Source of the DNA: Phytophthora quininea
Taxonomy: Eukaryota; Oomycota; Peronosporomycetes; Peronosporales; Peronosporaceae
Assembly (NCBI GenBank): GCA_011947345.1
Contig: JAAVTG010000586.1
Span: 558,001-622,000 of the forward strand
Direction of reading: 5' to 3'
Length of the DNA: 64,000 nt
Below, piece by piece: positions 1-9,291 of the stretch; position 1 is the stretch's first letter, and the number at the start of each line of letters is the position of its first letter. A program made the translations under genes and the position numbers. The notes beneath the pieces were generated by a model. The model had not been told where the DNA came from. It did no database searches and saw nothing but the letters and a program-made list of their open reading frames with translations.

Positions 1-69
1 GAAGAAGCCCACGGCCAGTACGGCCACGAACACGACGTTCAGCAGGATGGCGAGCACGCCGCCGTCCAT
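1..69 (-). CDS. N-terminus of an unidentified membrane protein (partial)
   Basis: An ATG on the minus strand opens a frame that stays open to the window edge: MDGGVLAILLNVVF followed by VAVLAVGFF. The 23 visible residues are almost entirely hydrophobic, as in a signal anchor or first transmembrane helix. No family can be assigned from so little sequence, and the call rests only on the start codon and hydrophobicity. Confidence 0.35.
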   Translation of the reverse strand, partial: MDGGVLAILLNVVFVAVLAVGFF

Positions 70-207
70 GGGCTCATGCAATCGTTAGACTCTTTTGACA
101 ATGGGGATTCCGCCAATTCAACCACTCGCCAAATGGGCATAAACATTCGTGTCTCACGCACGTCGGTACACTGTGCCAGCTATCTACCTTCGTAATTATT
201 AGAATTT

Positions 208-467
208 CTATTCGGCGTCCGCCACATTATTCGGGAGTGCGGAAATGATTGTACCCCGAGGGCTTCTATTCGGGCGTGCGGGAGCCCAAATTAATGGCAC
301 CATCTGCTTGGAGCTCTTGGTAGGCGATGCTTGCAGTTTTCTCTCGTTGGCTGATGCTGGCTTGACTGCTACATGCACGATAGGGTAGGTAGCACCACAT
401 CGCTTCAGTTGTTGAGACTGGACCTGATCCAAGATCCAGACCAGGGATGCGCCGGCCACTGAGTCAC
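208..467 (-). pseudogene. Possible terminal exon of a host gene split by the Harbinger insertion
   Basis: The minus strand shows a good splice acceptor (CTCCTTGCAG) followed by an open frame beginning GDSVAGASLVWILDQ and ending ALPNNVADAE-stop. A possible donor (GTATGA) lies about 60 bases upstream near 527. I do not recognise the family. It lies just downstream, in the same orientation, of the hydrophobic fragment at 3405-3928, with the transposon at 579-3399 between them, so the two may be parts of one interrupted gene. The reading frame across the rebuilt junction meets a stop, so this link is only an inference. Confidence 0.25.
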
Positions 468-573
468 CTGCAAGGAGAACGAGTGGTTAGAAGAACGAGT
501 AGTTAGAAAGTAATCTCACTCTATCTTTTGCGTCATACCGAACACTGTGCTGAAGTGCTGCCGACCAGGCAAT

Positions 574-604
574 TAATAGGGGTTGTCAATTGTGCAGCAG
601 CAAG
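574..604. repeat. Left TSD and terminal inverted repeat of Harbinger element
   Basis: The 5-bp TAATA at 574-578 is followed by a 26-bp terminal inverted repeat beginning GGGGTTGTCA. It matches the reverse complement of 3374-3399 base for base. The target duplication can also be read as 3 bp (AAT) if the repeat is taken to begin with A. PIF/Harbinger elements usually duplicate 3 bp. Confidence 0.85.
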
Positions 605-786
605 CAGGTTTTTCTTTTTGGCAGCAAGTCGGTAAATTTTCCAGTCTTCTGATTGGCCGAGAGTGCTCGCTATCTGCCAAAAAATCGATGCTTTTAGGGC
701 GGCAGCAGCAAGCGGATTTTTTTTGCAGAGAGAAGATCGCTGGTCACTTGAAAGGCCGTATCAAGGCGGGAGCAGTGCGTGCACAG

Positions 787-2002
787 ATGGCATCGGATGA
801 AGGTACCTCAGCAGAGATAGAAAATATTGATCCCCTGAACGCTTTGGACGGCCTGCAGGCACAAGACAGGCAAACCCAGGCCGGTGTGTGCCGCTGGAAG
901 GACTGTAAGAAGATCGACAAACGTGACGAGGGAGTTGTTCTCCAAGAATGCTGCAGGGACAAGTGCAAGCGCGTTGTGCATGCGGCCTGTGCCTTCAGGA
1001 TGCTGAAGGTGTTTGGAGCTGCGTCCACATTTACCGCAGCTGCTTGTAGCAAACGCTGCTACAACGCTCTCGTCAAGAAGGCTTCAGTGCCACCAGCCAC
1101 AGCAAAGAAAAGGGTACTATGGCATAACGACGGGCCGACTCCTGATGTCAGCTCGATAAGCGTGCTGCTTGACTGGCTTACCACTGGCAACAACTACAGC
1201 AGATACCGTGGCGGCGATAGCCACTGGGGGAGTCGAAGGCTACTTTAGCCAGTGAAATTGCTCGCAAAATTGTCGATGCCCGCATAACAACGACCAGAAG
1301 TGTAAAAGATATTACGAACAAGATAGGATCATTGGAGACCACTTTCCGCTCGGCCGAGGATTGGCGTAAGACCTCTGGCCAAGGCTGCGACGGTACTGAG
1401 CCGAGTATTCGCTCGGCACTTCTGCAGCGGTGCTCGTATTATTTTGAATTGCGTGCCATCATGAGCAGTAGGGACAGCACTCACCCGCTGCTCCTCAACA
1501 CTGATGCCGCCGCCCGATCAAGCGATACTGAAGTTGAAGAAGACTCTTCTAGTGACGAGGAGTCGAAAAACGGCGAAGAGACCGCTGAACGACGTACACA
1601 TGCTTGCAGACCATCCTCCACGCCAATTTCCATTGCTCTGCAGCCTCGAAAGAGGCAACGCAAAGACGACACGTCATCAATAACACCTTTTGTTGCGCTA
1701 AAAGAGGCCCAACTAGCCCAGACCAAGGAGCTTCAACTCCTGGAGTTGGAGTCGCGAAAAAACAAACCGAGTTGCAGGAACAGGAGCTATCTGTTCGCCG
1801 TCAACAAATCGACAATGAGTCTCGAGCCGTTGAAGCTCGTATCAGCGAGTCCAACGCGCATGCATCCAAGTTTCGAGAGGAAGCGGAGCATTGGCGACTA
1901 CAGCGCAAGGTCGTACTACTTCGAGAGCGGCAAAAACTTCAGGATGAAGGTGTATCACAGTCGGACATCGAATTGTTATTGCCGTTGACTGCGTATTTCT
2001 AG
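787..2002 (+). pseudogene. Harbinger second ORF: Cys-rich finger, Myb/trihelix-like domain, coiled coil
   Basis: This is the accessory protein of the Harbinger element. The start is the ATG of MASDEG. Residues about 35-95 hold a cysteine-rich block (CRWKDC, QECCRDKCKR, ACSKRC) like a zinc finger. Next comes a helical domain, VLLDWLTTGNNYSRYRG, which continues after a frame break near 1225 as ASEIARKIVDARI, then NKIGSLETTFRSAEDWR. An acidic linker and a charged coiled coil follow, ending LQDEGVSQSDIELLLPL. A second break lies near 1750. In known Harbinger elements the accessory protein aids nuclear import and DNA binding of the transposase. The second half has the same plan as the gene family at 36-47 kb. 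Confidence 0.7.
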
Positions 2003-3300
2003 CATGTACGCTAGGAGCTGGGATCGGCGCTCCACCCCATCCGCTTCCACAGGAATTGGAGCGTTAAGTTCATCGTCATCGTCGAGCACGCCAGTTGTCG
2101 ACTGCTCAAGCTCACGTCTCCACTCGGGAGGTACAGGTTCAGCGATCAGGAGGTTGTGAATAATACAAGCACAAGTCACGTACTGGATGAGACGTCTCAT
2201 ATGCTTTCTCTTTTCCCCAGCTGGACACGAACTTCTCGCAAATACTGGAACCGCATCTTCAGAAGACCAATGCAGTGTTCACTCTTGATACGAACCTGTG
2301 CCAAACGCGTATTGAAATAATTGCTGTCGGGGTGCAACTCGGCCTTGGGTGGTTTCTTGAATGCGGGAATCATGGTACTTGACGCTTGAAACGCGGAATC
2401 GCCTAGCAGGTACTCGTTACACTGAAAATGGTCAGCAGGTCGGAGAGCCACGGGGCTGTTTATCCACACGCGGTTGTCATGGACAGATCCAGGCCACCCC
2501 ACCACAATGCTGCGTACTCTCGCGACATCATCACATGTGACTAGTGCATTCACCGCATACGAAGCTTTTCTGCTGTAGTAGTCCTCGCCATTGCGCCGAG
2601 GTTTCGTAGCAAGTGGCAATAGTGTGCCATCGACAATTCCCACACAGTTCACAAAGCCGTGTTTTGCTTGGATTCTTTGGGCAATGCAGCGACGTTCAGC
2701 TTCGTCTGGCCACGTTATCGCGGTGTCTTCAAGCTTCACCACAGCAGCAACAGCGCGGCAGAGGTAGTTGTAAACCGAGCCGCCCGCTAGACCAAGCAGC
2801 TTTCCAATCCCGATAGCAGAATTGCTGTTTCCGTACGCTCCAAGAAACTTGAGCAGGATCAGCATGTGGACGTGTGGCCCCCGCGAAATGGCTTCCCGCC
2901 TGCTGTCTTAAACGCTGAATTGTCCTTCAGGAGCTCCACGAGGCGAAAGAACTCGGGTCGGTACATACGAAAGCTCTTCAGAAACTCGCTGTCGCTCGTG
3001 TGGTCCGTGTTGTATAACACTTTCATCCAGCGGTTCTTGCGTTTCTTGTAGGACGACGAGCGACCTGAGTAGCGCGCGGCCTTCACTCGCTCGTGTTCAA
3101 AGAGCCAGAACTCGTCGAGTTCGTCCTCATCAGAGTCAGCATCGCTCAACACGTCGCGAATGATCGCCGCGGTATCTCTCTCCGCCAGGATACCCCGAAG
3201 CTCCTCAGATCTCGCTGCTTTGCGGAGAGGCGCGGCATCTCCTTTGTTCGTCTTAAAATTCCAACGTCTTGTTGCCAAAAAAACTGCTGCTGCCGCCTGA
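1976..3300 (-). pseudogene. PIF/Harbinger DDE transposase, two frame breaks
   Basis: Three overlapping minus-strand pieces make one protein. The N-terminal part is acidic and lysine-rich and ends FRMYRPEFFRLVELL. The core has the DDE_4 catalytic motifs: D in GIVDGTLL, D in LLGDSAF and E in RIKSEHCIGLLKMRF. The C-terminal piece is typical of the family (CACIIHNLLI). The breaks are one missing base near 2870, where the protein should read RGG-HVHMLILLKF, and two extra bases near 2201. No ATG is visible at the N-terminus, so the true start is uncertain. The three catalytic residues are intact. Confidence 0.8.
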
Positions 3301-3373
3301 AAAGGGGTAGTCAATTTATCGATTTTTGATTGGTCAAAGGGTTTTGGCCGACGAGTCGCCAAAAATAATTCTA

Positions 3374-3404
3374 CTTGCTGCTGCACAATTGACAACCCCT
3401 AATA
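3374..3404. repeat. Right terminal inverted repeat of Harbinger element and TSD
   Basis: The inverted copy of the left end finishes in CCCC at 3399, followed by the TAATA duplicate at 3400-3404. A start-less open frame beginning SIVQQQ is produced by both repeats and is not a gene. Confidence 0.85.
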
Positions 3405-3928
3405 TCAGTTGCCAACATGTTTTGTCTGCCAAGTGTGATCCGAGACGTAGCAACCAGACACACATAGCAAAACTGGAGACATCGTCAACACGAAAAGCGG
3501 GGCTGGGAAAATCAGGAACGGTGTAATTGCCAACGTGCAACCAGTGAACGACGCCGACGCACAGGCAGATATCACTGCCAGATGTTGCATGGAGGTCGAG
3601 ACACTGTCGACGAGATAGGACACCTTGTTGGTGAGAGTGTGAGCCACCACAAACGCGAGAATCCCTGCTTGATGCCAGAACCCGTGGTTCGCGCCAACCT
3701 TCTCTTGCATCTTGAAGCGGAATCGATTTCTGCGCGATGACGAACGTGAGGATCAGAATTGGTGCGCAGAAGCAACTAAAAGTGCGTGCAGCAGCGAGTT
3801 GATTTGTGTGTAGACTTCCTGTGCGAGTATCTGATGGACGGAGTATTTGCCTCTGTAGTAGCTGACCTGCAATAGCTTCCGTCTTCGTAGCAACCTGGAC
3901 AGACAACCGCGGCTGCCGGCGTGGCCAT
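3405..3928 (-). pseudogene. Fragment of a multi-pass membrane protein next to the Harbinger insertion
   Basis: A minus-strand ATG (MATPAAAV) lies just after a TATAAAA sequence. Downstream, in shifting frames, are strongly hydrophobic stretches: FCAPILILTFVIAQ, then HQAGILAFVVAHTL and CTLAITPFLIFPAPLF. These look like transmembrane helices of one protein. The reading runs straight into the transposon end at 3404. The exon-intron structure cannot be settled from sequence alone and the family is not recognised. Confidence 0.3.
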
Positions 3929-4063
3929 TTTTATAGGTGATATGGTGTAGTGACTCCTGCTCCGATCGTATCTGGTGACGGCATCATCAAGTCACTTGTC
4001 GGGGCAGGAAAAAGATATCTCTACGATGAAGTTTCCAATCTCTTGTAAATGACTTTTATCTGT

Positions 4064-4705
4064 TTACTTTGGCTCTGACTGCGGAGCGGGCATCCCGGAG
4101 TTGTCAAACCAGACACCCAGTGGGTGTTCGGACGTTCCTCTCGGTGGCAGCACATTGGGCGGACCGACACTGTTCAAAATGCTGTCCATGACGCTCTCAT
4201 CAAGCGCATACTTGTCCGCCAGCACTTTCGTCGTCCAGCTCTGCGGCTTCTCGTAGTGCAATCTCAGCAGCGTCCTCAGGTCTCTGGCAGTTAGTCGCCC
4301 CTTGACTGACTCTTCATCTGCACCGCCACTGCCTGTGGACGATGCGGCGCTGGTCCGGTCGGTCGGGAGTCTCACGGGCGTGTCGGACCTCGGGCGGTGG
4401 CTGCTGGCGGTGGCCTCGAAGGCTCTGGTGCTCTCCTCGAGGAACTTGACGCGGTCGAAGTCGTCCATTTGCTGCTGCACGTCCTCCAGCAGCTCCGACT
4501 GCATCTCCACAAGCTCCACGGACGAGCCGTGCGAGGTCTGCACGGTGGATGTCTCGACGGTCATGGGCGATACCTGTGGCGGCTGTGCTGCGTGGCCCTG
4601 TGACAGCGCCACGAGCTGCTCCAGACTGACGTTGGTACGGATGACGCGCGACGTCCGACGCGCGGACACAACGGAGCTCGTCGCCTTGCTGGCAGCGGAG
4701 CCCAT
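4064..4705 (-). CDS. NDUFAF4-like complex I assembly factor
   Basis: A 213-residue protein starting MGSAASK, a classic N-myristoylation sequence; the open frame extends further upstream but this ATG fits best. The middle is low-complexity and acidic. The last 60 residues (ARDLRTLLRLHYEKPQSWT followed by ADKYALDESVMDSIL) resemble the C-terminal domain of NDUFAF4, which in humans reads LTLLNNHKLFPETW then EYQLEQKDVNSLL and is also myristoylated. NDUFAF4 assists early assembly of mitochondrial respiratory complex I. The assignment is a motif-level match; a generic myristoylated protein is the alternative. Confidence 0.5.
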   Translation of the reverse strand: MGSAASKATSSVVSARRTSRVIRTNVSLEQLVALSQGHAAQPPQVSPMTVETSTVQTSHGSSVELVEMQSELLEDVQQQMDDFDRVKFLEESTRAFEATASSHRPRSDTPVRLPTDRTSAASSTGSGGADEESVKGRLTARDLRTLLRLHYEKPQSWTTKVLADKYALDESVMDSILNSVGPPNVLPPRGTSEHPLGVWFDNSGMPAPQSEPK

Positions 4706-5231
4706 GCTTGATACAATACGTTTGTCAAACGAGAGGATGGGATGCGTCCCGGTGGTCGATTTGCTATAATGTAGCCATGTGTGGAGCTGAATTGAATTGC
4801 TTTTTCTGTTTGTTTTCTTTGCTGGCGCGGAAAGTTGCAGGTCTGACGGAGCTCTCAGCCTCTGAACCAACTTTTGCGTCGGTTGCCGCCTTCGGTTGCT
4901 CTCATGCCTGAGGTCCTACGTGTTCTTGTCCTTCGTTCTCCGCTGCCATAACCTGCAATGACAGGCCTTGCACATTGGATTCGCGTCTTCCTCGGTCCCG
5001 TCTGTATCATGCTCGAAGCTGTTAGTAGGCCAGCCCACGTCCTTGCTGTTTGGCCTAGCAGTGTCAGCACGTCCTTGTTGTGAGCGCTGGTATGATGCTA
5101 CATATCGTCCACCAAATTCTGTCGAATGTGCTCAGCAATTCGTCGTCAACTCGGTCGAGTAGTTCCTTCAGCGCCGCTTTCGTTGTCTCTGGAATTGTTG
5201 CTCTGACTGAAGTCAATGGTCTCGGGGTGAT
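4706..5231. other. Intergenic, no gene recognised
   Basis: This lies between the start of the complex I factor and the stop of the SMG7 gene. Short open frames here carry no family signal. Confidence 0.5.
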
Positions 5232-7890
5232 CTACGGGTTGCTGTACGAGTTGGCCATGTGCAGCGACTGCTGGCCGCTCATCGCAGCACCTCCAAATCC
5301 AGGCGGTGGGCGTGTAGGTGCGCGAGGTGGCGACGGGTCCTGCATGTCGCTCTGGCTTGCTGGCGTTGACGCTCCCATGAAAGCGCTCAGACTTGAACCT
5401 CGCTGCTGGTACCGAGCCAACTCGCGCTCCACAGCTGCCAAGTCAGCCATTGGTGCAAACGGTCGACTCTCGCTCGCGTTGCCTCCAAACCTCTGAGGGG
5501 CGGTAAAGCTGGAAGTTGTCGAAGGCATCATGAAGACAGGGTCAGCTCCGTTGCCGCCGCGGAAGCCAAATCCCATACCCATTCCTAAGTTGCCTCCGAG
5601 CATATTGCCGTTTGAGTTGTTGGTGTTGTTGGTGTTGGCGCTGTTACCCCATCCAGACAACAGACCTTGACCCGAAAAGCTGCCCGCGTCACTGAACGTG
5701 TGAAAGCTTGGGTAGCCGAGAGACGACCCGATTGATCCGTTCTCAGATCCTGCAAAGGTACTGCTCTGGCTGATAGTGCTCATGCGTCCCTGGTCTTCCG
5801 GTGGTGAGATGGGACTAGGCGCGCGAAGGCTAAAAGCGCCGCCATTCGATAGAGTGTCCAAAGGAGATGGTGCGTTTGCCATGTAGCTGCCAGGTTGCTT
5901 GTTGCCGGACATTCCCGTCAATGCTGGCGAAGGCTGGAACACGATCACTTCATCTTCGAAATCGTCATCGTCGTCGTCTACAGCAGTACTCGTTCCAGTG
6001 TGCTGTCCGTTGCTAGGCTGATGCGGCGCTTGCTCCATCGTGCTGTTGCTTGCAAGAAACCCGAGGTTTAACGAGGCGACCACTTCCGAAGCCCCATTAT
6101 CTTGCTGAGGGTTAGCCTTACCCACCACAGGGGCAGTCGCGAACTGCCCTGTGGGTCCACAAAACAGCAGCGGATCACCCTCGTAGCCATCGCACAGAAA
6201 GCGAGCAAAGTGGTACAGCTTCCACGCGCGGATTTTCGCGGAGTCAGCATCCGCGAGTGGAGTCGCAGCTGATCCACCTACCGATGTCTGCAAGACCCAG
6301 TCGTCTTGCCCTTTGACAGCAGTGGCATTCTTTTCCAGTGGAGCAAAGCCTCGTAGCTCTAAACTTTCCTTCAACATGTGCTCCTGTTCACGAACGATGG
6401 ATGGCATGTCGTCGCCATGTTGCTGTCCAGCTCCCACAAGCAACGGCGCATATAACTCACGACTTCGCGCGTTATTGACAAGCTTCGCCAATGCTTCCAA
6501 AAGCCCAAAGCAAAGTGGTCGCTCGCTGCATCATGTTCCGACTTTCCATCATTCCCAGGAAGCTGCTTGTTACGAGGAGCTAGAAGATGCTCCAATTTCT
6601 CTAGGACTTCAGGGTGCGATTCCAGATAGTCGCAAAACACTACCACAGGGCCCAAAAGTCGTAGCGCTGATAGAGTTGGATCTTTCGCAGCCTTCTCCCC
6701 ATTCACACTCGCTTTTGTCTTGGCGTCCAGGTTTTCAGATAGATATTCCACAACGCTAGTGATCGTACGTAGCGTGAGACGAAGTGCATCCTCAACTGGT
6801 GCAGACTGCGCCTGCGACTTGACGGATCGAATGACGCAGAAGATGTTGGTCACCACCACCTTCAGCAACAATGCGTCCCCCACCACACCTGCGCGCAACA
6901 GTGTCTGCATGTCCCTGAATAGCAGCGTCTCCATGTCTCGAGGGTACTTTGGCGCTGGCGCATTCCCGTTGTGTCTCTGCCTGACGCAGTAGGCGACCCA
7001 CGCGGCGACGAAAGTGCGAACAAAATGCCGTGCATCCGCGTGAGACGATGCAAATAGCTCTTGAGGAAGGCCGACTTCTCCTTGGACGAAGGCGACGGAG
7101 ACGTGAACGTCACTGGTGGAGCGAGCGGTCGCTGTCGGCTACGTTCAAACAGCAGCGCCAGGTTTTCCTCCGCTGTCGTAAAAGGCTGCGACGTCAGCAG
7201 ACTGCGACAGTAGCGGTACACGGCGACGGTCTCGGCCTCAACATACGTGGCCAGCACTGCCAACTGGTTATGCGGGTTGCCGTTCTCCGGTAGCACAACT
7301 AGCGCGCGGTGGTACAGCGCCTCCGCTGCCGCAAAGTTCTTCTTGCCCTTCTGGCTGTGCAGTTCCCTGTATCTGGCCAGATCCCCGAGAAAGACGTAGC
7401 AACGGTGCAGACTGTGCCGCACTTTGCTGCTCTCCGCCGACTCGGAGCCGTTGCGTTGCAGCCACTTGGCGTACACATCTCTCAAGTGCGCGTAGAAGCC
7501 TGCAGATTCGGTCAGAAACGTCTGGAATTCACTCCAGACTTGGGCAAAATGGTCGCGGACGTTGCGATCTGCTTGGGCTGCTGCTGCGTACTAGAGTAAA
7601 GAGAGAGGTTAGTTACGGGTACCTAGAACAATGCATTGAGAGGTACAAACCTTGCGGATGCGTCGACGGAAGTCCTCGATGCGGCGATAGAAGCAGGGCT
7701 TCCACAGCGCCTGCTCCACCTCCTTGAGCGCCGCGAAGGTCGGGTTGGCGTCCACCAGACGTGTGGCCGCCTCCATTAGACGTCGGCGGAGCGTCTGCGC
7801 ATCCTGCGTCGCCAGCGGATTGGCGCGCAGTAGCTCACGTAGCTGCCGGTCCAGCGCCACGAGCTCGGCGTTCGCGCGCCGAGGGTCCAT
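5232..7890 (-). CDS. SMG7/EST1-family nonsense-mediated decay factor
   Basis: Exon 1 (7651-7890, 80 codons) begins MDPRRANAEL. A 60-base intron (7591-7650, GTTTGT...CTCTAG) is followed by YAAAAQADRNVRDHF and the 14-3-3-like/TPR EST1 core: RHSLHRCYVFLGDLARYRE, AEALYHRALVVLPENGNPH and HNQLAVLATYVE. Helical repeats follow, then ESLELRGFAPLEK, which matches the conserved EST1 (E)LRGF.PL motif. The C-terminal 250 residues are Gly/Asn/Ser-rich and disordered, ending in a proline-rich RPPPGFGG. SMG7 relatives bind phosphorylated UPF1 and target mRNA for decay. Two frame breaks, near 7005 (after MHGILF) and 6507 (a T-run), look like indel errors because the conserved reading continues on each side. 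Confidence 0.75.
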
Positions 7891-7916
7891 GGCGAGTGGC
7901 GAAGGGAGTTTCGGTA

Positions 7917-7999
7917 GGGTTACCGATACGTTACTTTCGTAACCCGGTGGATAGGGTTGGACTCAGAATTTAATTCTGAGTAGGGTGGATCCTTACCCT
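7917..7999. repeat. Cluster of three palindromes (element end or promoter), copy A
   Basis: Three inverted repeats lie in 83 bases: a GGGTTAC...GTAACCC hairpin (7917-7945), a perfect 21-bp palindrome whose arm is ACTCAGAATT (7961-7981), and AGGGTGGATCC...ACCCT (7982-7999). An AT-rich stretch follows. The string AGGGTGGATYCTTA recurs inverted at 13112-13125, and the AATTCTGAG arm recurs at 13126-13134 and 16890-16898. It may be a transposon terminus; it starts 26 bases upstream of the SMG7 ATG. Confidence 0.55.
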
Positions 8000-9082
8000 A
8001 AGAATTACTATTAACAGTTATTAACATATTGTAGTATTAACACCTTTAATAACATCTAAAAATTACTATGAAATACTAAAAACGAAAGGGCGCGCAAAGA
8101 AAAGACTGTGAGATATGGCTGATATTGTAATTTTGGATTTCTATGCTGTCTCCGTTGGTGGCGATGGTATTTGCCGTGAGTGCGCCGCTGCTGGCGCCCG
8201 CTGAGCCCGCCGTCATCACTTCGATCATCCTATGCATGCTGTTGAGAATTCTGTCGGTCCTGACGTTGCTGCTCGCTCGATAGTGGGCTGCTGCCAAATT
8301 GAACAAGACGGCAAGTCAGAACCACGCCTCTCAAGAGCTTCACTGACAACGGCTTCAATGCCACGCTGACCCAGGCGGTTCATGTTGGGGAGAAGTACAG
8401 TGGTGTGTTGCTGGAATACACGACGTTCGGTGCAGTCAACAATTACACGCTGTTTGTGGGCGATGCGCGCAAGAATAAGCTGGTGGTGATAAATTGTATG
8501 AATTTGACGCAGCTTTCGTGCAGATCCGGGAGCGAATGTTGCACTGGGACCGGCTCAACGCTTTGGCGTCCCCATGATTTCCACGACCTACATGCTGCTT
8601 TTCTGGTGGCGACCTAGTAGTACCATCGCAAGATGGTATCATCGGAGTGTCGTTGAATGCTCGCGGAGAACCTGCATACCGAATGGCAAAATGTACTTGT
8701 CTGCGGCTGATGCTGCTATGCGCATGTCGACGTAGTTGTTGTGTCTGGCACAGCCGATATTAATGCCGATGTATTCATGGGCCTAGTTACTGGTGATCAT
8801 AGTGTCCAAGAACTTGGCGAACTTCGCCACCAAGAATGTGCCAATTTTCGACACGAGCCCCTTCAAGCAGCAACTACTGCTGGTGTGACCAAGATTCTTG
8901 TGCCGTACAGCAACTTGCCTGCGGAACTGGATTGGTACGAATATACACTTTTGTATTGCACCTTAAAACATTCTAACGTGGTATTGATGCTGCTAAACAG
9001 GTCATGAATCTCTGCCATCCCAACAAGTCCCTCTGCTGCCTCCTTCAGCAACGAGCTATCTCGTTCCTCGCGCTGTTTTGGA
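8000..9082. other. AT-rich spacer and degenerate coding-like pieces, unidentified
   Basis: Bases 8000-8070 are AT-rich (repeated TTAAC). From about 8330 to 8930 on the plus strand there are coding-like pieces in different frames, such as FTDNGFNATLTQAVHVGEKY, EYTTFGAVNNYTLFVGDAR and VSGTADINADVF. They do not join into one frame and I do not recognise the family. This is probably a decayed gene. Confidence 0.3.
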
Positions 9083-9163
9083 TTTCGCGCCAAAAGAGAT
9101 CTTGGCAATATCGGCGCGAAATTCAAAACCTGAAAGGGCACCCAAGAATCTTGGCGCGGAAAT
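9083..9163. promoter_or_regulatory. Cluster of E2F-like sites upstream of the hAT transposase
   Basis: TTTCGCGCCAAA (9083-9094) is a perfect E2F/DP-type site. GGCGCGAAAT (9113-9122) and TTGGCGCGGAAA (9151-9162) are close variants, giving three sites in 80 bases about 130-210 bases before the hAT start codon. Binding is not demonstrated; this is a motif match only. Confidence 0.35.
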
Positions 9164-9291
9164 CAAATCACGAACGCGCTTGGTTCTCCCCACAACGCAA
9201 TTTGCCTCGAAGCTACTAAGTCCAAGCTCAAGTTCGTCTCACAACTACCAGTCATCAAGCACACATCGAAGTCTTCCTCGACTCCGTCCCA

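Larger units (their letters stand above)
579..3399. mobile_element. PIF/Harbinger DNA transposon, full length, two-gene
   Basis: The element is 2.8 kb with perfect 26-bp terminal inverted repeats and a short target duplication (TAATA on both sides). It carries the usual two Harbinger genes in convergent orientation: a DDE transposase on the minus strand and an accessory DNA-binding-type protein on the plus strand. The perfect ends suggest a fairly recent insertion. Both genes contain frame breaks, so this copy may be non-autonomous, although indel errors are frequent in this sequence. Confidence 0.88.

Noticed and set aside
583..3395. Two frames beginning SIVQQQ at both ends of the Harbinger element, as if duplicated genes
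   Set aside because: They are the translated terminal inverted repeat starting from TTG, with no ATG; the similarity is due to the repeat.
7917..7999. Telomere-like or subtelomeric sequence (GGGTTA, TAGGG)
   Set aside because: The strings are not tandem; they are arms of palindromes.
8340..8930. Adenosine kinase or eRF1 gene fragment
   Set aside because: Short look-alike strings (VSGTADINADVF, FATKNVPIFD) do not continue into any further conserved motif of either family.
8863..9141. A protein on the minus strand (KEAAEGLVGMAEIHDLF) as a real gene
   Set aside because: There is no start or splice context, the neighbouring frames are disrupted, and the E2F-like cluster overlaps it; the evidence is too weak.
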